Positions 42,247 through 52,302 of a stretch of DNA of 64,000 nucleotides are shown here, piece by piece (the first letter of the stretch is position 1; each line of letters starts with the position of its first letter). The translations under genes were made by a program, and so were the position numbers. The notes beneath the pieces were generated by a model, which worked only from the letters and a program-made list of their open reading frames with translations, was not told the origin of the DNA and did no database searches. The stretch spans positions 1 through 64,000 of the forward strand of contig CAWGYT010000004.1 in assembly GCA_963826795.1 (NCBI GenBank), given 5' to 3'. This DNA comes from CAWGYT01 sp963826795. Lineage in GTDB: Bacteria > Planctomycetota > Planctomycetia > Pirellulales > Pirellulaceae.

Positions 42247-42575
42247 GCGTGGTAGTTCCTTAAGAAATTCGCGCCGGGACGGCTTGAACCGGGCAAGGCG
42301 TCCGGGCTGTTGGTTCACGTTACTTCGGCAGGAAACTGCACCGCTGGCGACAATTTGACGCGACGGTGGCGAAAGAATTTCCAGGAGTCGAGTGCGTCGT
42401 ATGCGTTAAACGCTCTGGACGTTGCAACTGCGAAAACTCGCGTTTTAAGCCCCGTGGCCGACGGTTTCACGCATTCGAGCGTGTCGATTACTCGCCTGGT
42501 TTTCGGTGTCCGACTAGAATGAACGTCATTCCGACGCTTCGGACCTTTGACCTTGAATTTGACGAGCGACCACGA

Positions 42576-44174
42576 ATGAGTCGACGCTTGATTGTCGAAA
42601 CCTGTACCCGTACCTGCTTACGTGTGTGGAGGCCGGGCGGGATCCTGTTGTGGGTCGAGGGATGGCGGCGTCCAAAGCGCGCCTCGATTCTCCTCTGCCT
42701 GGCGCTCGTGAGCATGGTGCCCTCGGCCGCCGCCTGGACCGGGCCCGTTCGGGCCGGATTGAGCTTTGATTTTGACTACCGCTATGACTCGCAAGGGTTT
42801 TTTGACGATCCCGAGCGACGAGAGGCGTTGGAGGCGGCCGGTCGACTGGTGAACCGGTACGTCGATCAACTGGACGCCATAATTCCCGAGGGCGACAACT
42901 CGTGGTCGTCGTTCTTCACGCCGCCCGACAGCACGACCGCGATCATCCTCAAGGACCTGCCCGTGCCGGCCGGCACGATGCAGATCTTCGTCGCAGGCCA
43001 GCCGTTGCCCCAACGACTGGCTCAGTCGATTGACACATCGCCGGTCGGATTCGGCGATCCCGCCTGGGTCGATCTGGTCGAATACCGCGGCCAAACAGGG
43101 GCGGCGGACGAGCCCGCGAGCGACTTCGGGCCCATGGGCGGGACGATTAGTTTCAACAACGTGCCGGCCGATGTCCCCTGGCACTTCGGTCTTTCGACGG
43201 ACGAGCTGAATGCCAACGAGTTCGACTTCATCACGGTCGCGATGCACGAAATCCTGCACCTGATGGGAGTTGGGATTTCCGAATCGTTCGACGACCAGAT
43301 CAACCACGCCACTCGTCAGTTCATCGGCCCTGACGCGGTTAGCGTGGGCAGCCCCAACAATCCGACGTTGGAGCTGGACGAATTCGAATTCCACTGGAAG
43401 GCCAACACGCAGAGTTTTTGGAACGGCCGTCAGCAGGTCACGCTGCTGAGTCCGGGGATTTTTCCCGGAAAGCGAACGTTTCCGACACTGCTGGATCGGG
43501 CCGCCCTCCGCGATATCGGTTGGGAGGAAGGGTCGCCGGGTGACGCCAACCTCGACCGGCTGTTCAATACCGACGACCTCCTTGTTGTCTTCCAACGGGG
43601 ACTCTACGAAACCGGCCAGTTGGCGGGCTGGGTCGACGGCGACTGGAACGACAATGCACTATTTGAGAGCGGCGATCTGATCGCGGCCCTGCAGACGGGA
43701 ACCTACGAACAGCCGCCGGTCGCGGCCGTAAGTGCTCTGTTGGACTCGACGGACCCGACTCAGCTCATTGTCGAATACGATGCGATCACCGGCGATCTGC
43801 GAGTCGACGCGACAGGTACGGCTCTGACGGCCTTTCTGATCGACTCGTCAAGCGATCTCTTCCTGGGCGAAAACATCGCGGGGCTGGATGGGCCATTCGA
43901 TCTCCACCGCAGCGACCGGATCTTCACGATGAACCTGACCGGTTTCAGGCAGCTTGACCTCGGTCAGGCGCTGCCAGCCGGCCTCGGCGCGGACCTGCTG
44001 GTCGCCGACCTTTCGTTCGACGGAGCCTGGCTGGGCGGCGGAGGCCTCGATTCCGTCCGACTCTCGATCGTCCCGGAGCCCTCGACAGCCGCCCTGTTAA
44101 CCGGTGCCCTCTTGGTGGTGGCTGGTCGCTGGCGACCGGCTCGTCGACGAAACCCCAAACGCCCCGCCTGCTGA
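42576..44174 (+). CDS. PEP-CTERM metalloprotease-like protein
   Basis: A protein of 532 residues from ATG 42576; a longer frame from 42366 exists and ATG 42519 is possible. Signal h-region RASILLCLALVSMVPSAAAW, then a zinc-protease motif AMHEILHLMGVG at about residues 221-232. Two dockerin-like Ca loops occur at about 327-375 (GDANLDRLFNTDDLLVVFQR; VDGDWNDNALFESGDLIAAL), and a tail VPEPSTAALLTGALLVVAGR-W with Arg-rich end. Probably a surface-displayed protease. The third metal ligand is not obvious. Confidence 0.78.
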   Translation: MSRRLIVETCTRTCLRVWRPGGILLWVEGWRRPKRASILLCLALVSMVPSAAAWTGPVRAGLSFDFDYRYDSQGFFDDPERREALEAAGRLVNRYVDQLDAIIPEGDNSWSSFFTPPDSTTAIILKDLPVPAGTMQIFVAGQPLPQRLAQSIDTSPVGFGDPAWVDLVEYRGQTGAADEPASDFGPMGGTISFNNVPADVPWHFGLSTDELNANEFDFITVAMHEILHLMGVGISESFDDQINHATRQFIGPDAVSVGSPNNPTLELDEFEFHWKANTQSFWNGRQQVTLLSPGIFPGKRTFPTLLDRAALRDIGWEEGSPGDANLDRLFNTDDLLVVFQRGLYETGQLAGWVDGDWNDNALFESGDLIAALQTGTYEQPPVAAVSALLDSTDPTQLIVEYDAITGDLRVDATGTALTAFLIDSSSDLFLGENIAGLDGPFDLHRSDRIFTMNLTGFRQLDLGQALPAGLGADLLVADLSFDGAWLGGGGLDSVRLSIVPEPSTAALLTGALLVVAGRWRPARRRNPKRPAC

Positions 44175-44204
44175 CGTTCGCCCGCGGTGCCTCGGTGGTA
44201 AGCC

Positions 44205-45770
44205 TCACCGAGGCCGCTCTCGCTCCGCCGCGACGACTTCGATCTGCAGTTTCCCAATCAGATAAATGACCGGCGAAATCATGCTGTAGGGCGTCTGGTG
44301 TGCCAAATTGCTGTCGCGAAACTTGAGGTGGCAACCGCCAACACCCGCGCGACCTAACGTGGCGTCCAGCGGCACCCAGCGGTCTCGGATCCAGACCTCG
44401 GTCCACATATGGTAGAGGAAGCTTTGATCCTCGTCCGAGTACAACAGGCCAACCGCCACGCGGGCGGGAATGCCGCGAGCTCGGCATGTTGCCGCCAACA
44501 GGACGGCGTGTTCGCTGCAATCGCCTCGACGCTGCTCGGCGACCTCGGCAGCACTGCTGAAGACCTGCGAGAAGTCCTCCTTGCTCAAAACGCCGAACAG
44601 GTAATGCTCGAGCAAAACCGCGGCCTGCCAGGGATCGTCAACCGAGCCGGCGACGGCATCGGCCAGTGCTCGGACTCGCGGGTGGTCCGACTGGATGAGC
44701 GCATTGGGTGCGGTGTCTTCGGGCGTCGGGGCATCGCCCGTGACGTCGGGCACCTCGGGATCTTGCGGCGTGACCTTCGCCACGGTGATCAGCGCCGAGC
44801 CGTCCGCGCCGGCCAACACGCGCTGAGACAGTGTCGTCGGAAAGACATCTTCCGGACGGAGACCCTCGACCTTGACTCGGTAGACGGCGTAGTTCGTGTC
44901 GAGCGGCTGGGCGATGGGCGTCTTGACCGGCACCCCGACATCGACTCCCAGATCGAGTTGCAGGAAGTCGTTGCGGCGATTCGCCTCGTCCGCCGTCGCC
45001 AGCAACGTCTCACGCTCGAGAAACGCCTCCTGTGTCTTGACGATCGTCCCGGACGGATCGACCCAATACAACGTCGGGATCTTCCAACCTTCGGACAACA
45101 TGTCGGTGGCCTCGACACGCAGCAACTCACGCGACTCCGACCCAATCGGCGTCGGTTCGAGTTGCTGCGCGACAAGCTCCGTTTTCACGATTCGATCCAG
45201 CAGCGGCATGAAGGACTCGATCGAGCGACGCTCGCCCGGCTGCATCGGCTGCCGCTGCAGCGAGCGTTCGATGGCGAAGATCCCGCCCTGCTGGTGCGAC
45301 CAGGTAAATCGAACCGCCTGATCGCTGCCGGGACGGGCCAATTCGAGCTGCCCTTGGTCGACGATCCCAACAACCGTAGTCACCGAGTCGCCGTTGCGAA
45401 CGCGATAGGCCAATTGACGCACTCGGCCTTCGTCCGTCTCGAGACTGGCCGTCGTCAAGGCCTGCCGCGCGACGTCGCCGAATCGCCTCATTTCTAACTC
45501 ATCGTCGCTCACGATTCGCCGCAAATCTGCGTCTTGTCCCTCCTCGCGGAAGACACGCGTCCGCCGATGCCCTACCTTCGCGCCCCGCACGTAATGGACG
45601 GCCCAGGTTTCAGAAATAAGTGGGCCGGTTGGGTTGGCGAGCAGGTCGATCGTCCGAGCTGGCCTGTCGACCGCGGCCGGCGGGGCCGGCCGGCAGCCCG
45701 CCAGGACCGGGAGTCCAAGCAGGAGAACGCCAAAGGTCGATCGATTGCGTTGGAGGCGAAAGCATCGCAT
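44205..45770 (-). CDS. Transglutaminase-like lipoprotein
   Basis: A protein of 521 residues from ATG 45770, with lipobox GVLLLGLPVLAGC (Cys about residue 29). The C-terminal part holds a transglutaminase-like fold: RRGDCSEHAVLLAATCRARG (nucleophile Cys), FLYHMWTEVWIRDRWVPLD (His and Asp). The N-terminal half (about 60-330) is beta-rich, unknown. Such proteins may be peptidases or crosslinking enzymes. The frame is open further upstream to 45827. Confidence 0.85.
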   Translation of the reverse strand: MRCFRLQRNRSTFGVLLLGLPVLAGCRPAPPAAVDRPARTIDLLANPTGPLISETWAVHYVRGAKVGHRRTRVFREEGQDADLRRIVSDDELEMRRFGDVARQALTTASLETDEGRVRQLAYRVRNGDSVTTVVGIVDQGQLELARPGSDQAVRFTWSHQQGGIFAIERSLQRQPMQPGERRSIESFMPLLDRIVKTELVAQQLEPTPIGSESRELLRVEATDMLSEGWKIPTLYWVDPSGTIVKTQEAFLERETLLATADEANRRNDFLQLDLGVDVGVPVKTPIAQPLDTNYAVYRVKVEGLRPEDVFPTTLSQRVLAGADGSALITVAKVTPQDPEVPDVTGDAPTPEDTAPNALIQSDHPRVRALADAVAGSVDDPWQAAVLLEHYLFGVLSKEDFSQVFSSAAEVAEQRRGDCSEHAVLLAATCRARGIPARVAVGLLYSDEDQSFLYHMWTEVWIRDRWVPLDATLGRAGVGGCHLKFRDSNLAHQTPYSMISPVIYLIGKLQIEVVAAERERPR

Positions 45771-45949
45771 GGGTTTACTATACGCCTTCCACCGACTGGC
45801 GTGGAGTCGGCCGATGAGGCCGCGCAAGGGCCAAGCCGCCGATTGTCCGGATTACTTCTCCTGTTCCGTTGCGCCAGAAACGATCGGTCGACGGGAAGCG
45901 AGATCGTTGTCCCGCAAGGGTGCGGAGTTCGTTTAAAATAGGACTCACT

Positions 45950-48900
45950 ATGCATGTCTTGGCCAACATCATCCGGCTGGCGCTACTTGCCCTGCTTTTC
46001 GTCACTCCCTGGCTGTTCGGCGGGGTGTGGGCCCGCGTCCAGTGGGTCCTCATGCTGGTGGCGGCGGTGCTTTTGGCGTTCGACCTGGTCACGCGTTTTG
46101 GCGAAGACGACCGCCCGAATCTGGTTCCCTCCGCTTGGCTTCCGCTGCTTGCCGGCATCATGTTGGGTTTGTTCCAGCTGATCCCCTGGTCCCCGGGTTT
46201 GGCGCCACTCATGGCGTCAGGGGCCGTGGCATGGCGGGGCGAACTGTTGGGAGACCCGAACACCACGCCGCGCCCGGAAGCCAACTTGTCGTCGGATGAG
46301 CAAGAAAACTCGCCGGACGCGGTCGCGGCGGAGGCGACAAAAGTGAAGGGGCCGGTCCGCCGGACACTCTACACCGTGGTGACGCGCGAGTATCTGGCCC
46401 TGTTAACGCTGGCGATGGCGGTCTTCGTCTTGGCCTCCGTTCATCTGGTCGATCGACAATCGGCGATTTGGTTTTTTTGCGCGATGGCCGGTTGTGGGGC
46501 CGCGCTGTCGTTCTTCGGGCTGATTCAGCGGTTGTCCTGGAACGGGAAGTTTTATTGGTTCTTCGAACCGCTGGACGGGAGCTTTGTCTCCTTCGGTCCC
46601 TTCGTCAACCGGAACAACGCAGGCGGTTTTCTGAACCTGTGCCTGGCGGCCGGCTTAGGACTGCTGGTCTGGGTCCACTGGAGCGAATCAAGTCCCTGGA
46701 ACGTGCCGGACGATTCGACTCGATCCGACCGGCGACGACATCGCGGTCGGCGCCGATCTTCCTCGTCTGACCGCAGTTCGCGGCCCTCGCGTTCTCGGCG
46801 CGAGCCCCGATCGTCCGGAAGTTCTCGCGTGCGGGAAGGCGGGCCGGACAGTCATGGTGCGCCGTCCGTGCCCGAATCGGCCAGCAGCCCGACGGAGCCC
46901 AGCGCCGAACGTATCTGGGGGCGAGCCCCCACCGACCGACCTGGATCCGCCCCGGGGGCGGCCGGTAACCAGTGGCGACGACGTGCGTCCGGGTGATTCA
47001 ACTCGAGCGGAAAAGGATTTGCTCAAGGCCTACCAACGCTCCGAGCACCGACGTTCGCCCACGGGCTCGCGCCGCTCGGAATCGTCCGAATCACATGGCA
47101 AGCGTCCGACGTTGGTAACGAACCCGACTGCCTACGAATCTCCCTCGAAGCGCGCCGCCAGCGACTCGTTACGAACGATTCACGAGTCGATTTCAGGCTA
47201 TGTGGCGGACCTCAATGCGCCGCGTGTGGCCTCACTGGCCATGGTCGCCGCCACCGCCGGCGGGGTTCTCTGCACGGCCTCACGCGGCTCGATCCTGGCC
47301 ATGTTCGCAGCCGCCATGTTGAGCGTGACGGCCCTCGCCTTCCGACGGGGCAACCGTGGCTACGCCGCAGGGCTGCTGGTGATTTTGGTCGCTGGCATGG
47401 GCCTGATGAGTTGGGCGGGCCAGACCGAGTTCGTGCGCGCACGCTTTGCCGATACTTTCGCGGAATCGCAATACGAGACAGGCCGCATTCCCAACTGGCT
47501 GGAAGCCCTGCAAGCGGTGCCTCAATTCTCGGTGGCCGGCACGGGGCTCGGAACGTACCGCCTGGTCTACGAGCGATTTCAAGAGCGTTTTCTGCGGGAC
47601 ATCGTCCACACGCATGCGGAGAATCAGTTCATCCAGGCCCTGGTGGAAGGTGGCTGGATCGCCGTGGGGCTCTTGCTGGCCGCCATCGGTTTGACCTCCG
47701 TGGCGGTGGCCCGCTTGTACCGGACCGGCGGTCCCGTCAACACGGCGTTGGCCATCACCGGCACGTTCGCCCTGGTCAGCCAGTTCGTGGGCGGCATGTT
47801 CGACTTCGGTTTGTACATTCCCTCCAATACGATGCTGATGGCAGCGATCTGTGGCGTGGTCGTGGGCCGCGCCGCGTTGATGTCGGTCTGGCCGGCCGAG
47901 GCCCTCGATTCGCTCGATTCGCTTCAGCGCCAGGCAAAGTACGTCGTTCCGTCGGCGAGCGCCGTCGCCGTGGCGGCCAAGGCATCCTTGACGGACGAGC
48001 GACGGACCATCTCCGGCGCGACGCGGTCGCGTCGGGCCGTCCCCTTGCGGCGCTCGACTCTGGGCGTTTCACGCAGCCTGCTACTCGGCCTCAGCGCACC
48101 GGCCACGATGGTGACCCTGGTCGTCGGCTTTCTGCTGCTGGGATGTCTGTTCGGGTCGCTGGAAATGAACAAGGCAGGCAAGATCGAATCAGCGCTGCGC
48201 CGCGCCAATCTCACGGCCGTGGCGGAGATGACCAGGCCGGAGGACGTGGCTGCCGCCGCCGCGCCACTCACCTCGGCTCTGCCGCAGCGCTGGGGCGATG
48301 CCGAGGCGCATCAGGCGCTGGCCCAATTGCGGATCCAGGAATATCGGGCCGAGACCTATCAGCGTTTGCTCGCCGAAAAGGCCGCGGCGCAGGCAACGGC
48401 AGAGGCACGGGCCGCGGAGAACGAGGGCACGGAAGAAGCTCAAGCCGACGCCGGATTGCCCGCCGGAGCGGAGGCGCCCGAAGTCGAGGCACTCGATCCC
48501 GATCTGTGGGCCCGCGCGTCGCTCACTCACCTGCACGGAACGCTCCGCCAACTTGAACGAGACGGCCAAGCCCAGCAGCTGGAGGCCCTTCGAAACGATT
48601 CGTGGCGCGACGAGATGTTGCCCCGCGCGGTGAGGCATCTGCGAGCTGCCCGCCAGGCCGCTCCCACGCTGCCGCGCGTCCACTTTCTGTTGGCCGAGCT
48701 GTCCGCTGTGGATCCGCAATTGGGCGACGAGCAAACGCACCTCCATCGAGCTCAACTGCTTTCGCCAGGGGATGCCACGCTGTGGTATCTGAGCGGGATC
48801 TTGGATCTCAATTCGGGCCGCGTCGAACAGGCCTGCGAAGACTGGCATCGCAGCTTGTTGCTCTCGCAATTGCACCTGGACGACATCATGCGGGCTGCCC

Positions 48901-49352
48901 AGGGAAGACTCACGGTCCGTCAGTTACTCGAACAAACGCTGCCAGCGCAGGCGGACGTCCTCTTGCAGGTCGCCCAGCGGCACTTTGGCGGCGAGGAACG
49001 CGCACGATACCGCCAGATTTTCTTGGCCAGAGCGGAAGAGTGCCTGCCCCAAACCGAACTGCCCACCGCGGATTTGGCATACACGCATGGTGCGATCCTG
49101 CGGCTGTTAGGCCGCGGCGACGAGGCCGTTGGTTTCTACGCGGACGCAATCTCTCGCAGGAGTAATAACCTGGCCTGGCGTTATGAGTTTGCCCGGCTGT
49201 TGGTCGACGTAGGCGAATACGAAAAGGCCCGCGAACAGGCCGTGCACCTGATCCGCGCCGCCCCCGAAAACGGAGGCTACCAGCGACTCCTGGAACTGGC
49301 CAACAAGAAACTCGTGCGGCAGGGGACCCCGCTGGAGTCAAGCCAAAACTAG
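45950..49352 (+). CDS. O-antigen ligase/polymerase with C-terminal TPR, frameshifted
   Basis: Two joined open frames form one protein of about 1134 residues. Part 1 (45950-46996, MHVLANIIRLALLALLFVTP) has transmembrane helices and WFFEPLDGSFVSFGPFVNRN. Part 2 continues in another frame with further helices, the Wzy_C-type HTHAENQFIQALVEGGWIAV, then a helical/TPR region to 49352. The shift lies within a Ser/Arg-rich linker (46.70-47.0 kb) and is of the same +1/-2 sense as the other breaks. It probably polymerises or ligates surface polysaccharide in the periplasm; the TPR end is unusual. Its stop overlaps that of pyrG. Confidence 0.8.
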
Positions 49353-50969
49353 ACCAGCGAGCCGGAGCGAGCGGCGCGACGTTCGATCGCGGCTCGCACA
49401 AAACCGGCGAACAGCGGATGCGCTCTGGTCGGCTGCGACTTGAATTCGGGATGAAACTGCACCGCCACGAACCACGGGTGCTGATCGTATTCGATAATTT
49501 CCACCAAGCTGTGGTCGGGACTCGTGCCGGTAAAGCTCAATCCGTTCGCTTCGAACTGTTGCCGAAACGCGTTATTGAATTCGTATCGGTGCCGATGCCG
49601 CTCGCTGATCTTGTCGGATTCGTAGCACTCGGCGGCACGACTGTCCGGTTCCAGCGCCGCCGGCTGCGCCCAGCCGCATCGTGCCCCCCTTGTCCGTGAT
49701 CTTCTTCTGATCGTCCAGCAGGCAGATCACCGGAAAGGGCGTATCCCGGCTGAACTCGGTCGAATGGGCATTTTCCAGTTGCACGACGTTCCGCGCGAAC
49801 TCGATCACGGCACATTGCATCCCCAGGCAAATCCCAAAAAACGGAATGCTCCGCTCACGCGCGAAACGGATCGCCTCGACCTTGCCTTCGATTCCCCGCT
49901 CTCCGAATCCGCCCGGCACGAGAATCCCATCGTAGCCCGACAGCAGCCGCTCGGGGCCCTCACGCTCGATTTCTTCGCTTTGAATCCGGCCCACACGGAT
50001 TTGAGCGTGATGTTGAATTCCAGCGTGATCAAGCGATTCGTAGATGGACTTGTAAGCGTCCCGGTGCTCGGCATACTTTCCGACCACGGCAATGCTGATT
50101 TCGTGCTGAGGGTTCCGCAATCGATGCAGCAGATCGTGCCAGTCGTCTAACTTCAGCGCGGCCGCTCGCAGGTTCAACCGATCGACAATCAATTGGTCCA
50201 AGCCATGATTCACGAGGCTCAACGGCACTTCATAAATTGAAAAGTCCTTGTCCTTCTCCTCGATCACGGCCTCCAGCGGAACGTTGCAGAAGAGGGCAAT
50301 CTTCTGGCGGTCGTCCAGGCTGATCGAACGTTCCGTCCGGCAGATCAGGATGTCGGGCTGGATCCCGATTTGTCGCAGTTGCCCCACCGAATGTTGCGTC
50401 GGCTTGGTCTTCAGTTCCGCAGCGGCCTTCAGGTAGGGAACCAGCGTCAGGTGGATGTAGAGGCAATTCTGCCGCCCGAGATCCTGTGACATTTGGCGAA
50501 TCGCCTCGAGAAACGGCAGACTCTCGATGTCGCCCACCGTTCCGCCGATCTCCGTAATCACGACATCCACGTCGTCCGCGGCCAGTTTGCGGATCACGCC
50601 TTTGATTTCGTCGGTGATGTGCGGAATGACCTGGACCGTCTTGCCGAGAAACTCGCCGCGCCGCTCCTTCTCGATCACCGCCTGATAAATCTGGCCCGTC
50701 GTATAGTTGCTGTCGCGCGTCAGCGGGCTGTTCGTGAACCGCTCGTAGTGCCCCAGGTCCAGATCCGTCTCACTCCCATCGTCCAGCACGTAGACTTCGC
50801 CGTGCTGATAGGGACTCATCGTTCCCGGATCGACATTGATATAGGGGTCGAGCTTCTGCATGCGGACGCGGAGACCACGCCGCTCGAGCAACATTCCGAT
50901 CGAGGCGCTGGTCAGTCCCTTTCCGAGCGAACTGACGACGCCGCCCGTCACGAAAATGTGCCTAGTCAT
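49349..50969 (-). CDS. pyrG: CTP synthase, frameshifted near the C terminus
   Basis: Converts UTP to CTP with glutamine. Starts at ATG 50969 (TRHIFVTGGVVSSLGKGLTS, the P-loop), with QKLDPYINVDPGTMSPYQHG and the glutaminase FGICLGMQCA nucleophile Cys. After TDKGGTMRLG the frame changes to AALEPDSRAAECYESDKISE, then RHRHRYEFNN and FTGTSPDHSLVEIIEYDQHP. A missing GC in a GCGC run near 49668 (GGCGCGCAGCCG) explains it and restores MRLGAQPAALEP, giving about 540 residues. As an essential enzyme, an error in the sequence is likelier than true loss. Confidence 0.93.
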
Positions 50970-51014
50970 CAAGCTTCCACTCCCAGCCTTTCACGACGAT
51001 CTTGCCCCGGCCGA

Positions 51015-51788
51015 TCAGGGCACCATTGTACGGTCACGGAAACGCTGGACAAAGGCCCGGTAGTCCGCGGGCGTGTCGATCCCGATGCTGGGCTCGGCCA
51101 CGATTCCGACTTTGATCGAAAACCCCGCAAACAAGACCCGCAGTTGTTCCAGCCGCTCTAGCTGCTCAAGCCCGCAGGGCGGCAGTTCCGCCAATTTCAG
51201 CAGAAACTCGCGCCGGTACGCGTACAGACCCAGGTGCTGCAAGAATGGAGACTCCGGTTGCTGGAGCAGGCCGTCGTCCCATTCGCGGGCAAATGGAATC
51301 GGACTCCGGCTGAAGTACATCGCCCGCATCTGTTGGTCGCACACGACCTTCACACATGCCGGATCCTCCAGCAGTTCACGGGAACGAATCGGAGTCGCCA
51401 TCGTGGACATGACCGCGGCGGGATCCTGTTCCAAGAGTTCGACGGCCAGATCAATCGTCTCCGGCGAGATCTCGGGTTCGTCGCCCTGGACGTTGACCAC
51501 GATGTCGGCCGCCGGTAGCCGGCGCGCCACTTCGGCCACGCGATCCGTGCCGCTGGCCGCCGCCGGATCCGTCAGCTGGACTTGCCCGCCAAATCGCTGC
51601 ACCTCGGCCATAATTTCCTCGTGATCGGTCGCCACCCAGACCTCGCGCGGACGCCGCGCCGCCGCCGCTGCCTCGAAGGTGTGCTGCAGAATCGTCTTGC
51701 CCGTCTCTCGCAGCAAGAGCTTGCGGGGCAGGCGCGTCGACTGGAGGCGAGCGGGGATCACGATATAACTGGTCGATGGCGGGGCCAT
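51015..51788 (-). CDS. kdsB: 3-deoxy-manno-octulosonate cytidylyltransferase
   Basis: A protein of 257 residues from ATG 51788 (GGAG 8 nt upstream). It activates KDO with CTP for lipopolysaccharide core synthesis, which shows that the cell makes a KDO-containing outer membrane. Motifs: YIVIPARLQSTRLPRKLL, VWVATDHEEI, VVNVQGDEPEISPETIDLAV, YFSRSPIPF, QHLGLYAYRREFLLKLAELP and IGIDTPADYRAFVQR. Divergent from glmS. It lies next to pyrG, which supplies CTP. Confidence 0.95.
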   Translation of the reverse strand: MAPPSTSYIVIPARLQSTRLPRKLLLRETGKTILQHTFEAAAAARRPREVWVATDHEEIMAEVQRFGGQVQLTDPAAASGTDRVAEVARRLPAADIVVNVQGDEPEISPETIDLAVELLEQDPAAVMSTMATPIRSRELLEDPACVKVVCDQQMRAMYFSRSPIPFAREWDDGLLQQPESPFLQHLGLYAYRREFLLKLAELPPCGLEQLERLEQLRVLFAGFSIKVGIVAEPSIGIDTPADYRAFVQRFRDRTMVP

Positions 51789-52302
51789 CCGGGACACTCC
51801 AAGGAAGGCGACAATTCACTCGAGTCCGAAACCTCGCCGGCTGATCACACGCCTGGACGGATCGGGTCGCCACGTGAGATCACGTTTCCGGGAAATGGCC
51901 GAGGAGAATTTGGCCCCCATGTTGTAGAACAAACTCCAGGGAAGCGACAAGCGGAACGTGGTCGCTCCGCAGACGGTACCAATGAACGTTCGCCCGTCGA
52001 GGCGGAGCCCTCGATTCAAGGGGAAAGACGTTGATTTTCGATGACCTAGACTGCCAATGGTTGAATCTTCCAGCCGCCGCGATCGATTTCCACCTCGGGG
52101 CCGTAGCTTACCCGGGGCCGCATTCAGGCTCACGGGGATCTGCGGAGCACGCTCTGCGTCGCAGCGCGGCAATTGGACGTCGCCGTCCACGGGTCGTCGA
52201 TCCCCGCGCTGCCCCAAGGGCTGGTCGGAATCCACTCAGGGAGGTTGGGCCGGATTGGCCCGGTGATGGGTTGTCTCGTTTCGCATGCTGGAGAACGTAA
52301 GT
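51789..52302. other. Intergenic region kdsB-glmS
   Basis: About 510 bp with several open frames but none protein-like. It contains GC-rich inverted segments and presumably two divergent promoters. No ribozyme recognised. Confidence 0.4.

Noticed and set aside
51789..52302. glmS ribozyme upstream of glmS
   Set aside because: No recognisable catalytic core (agcgccag...); only GC-rich inverted segments.
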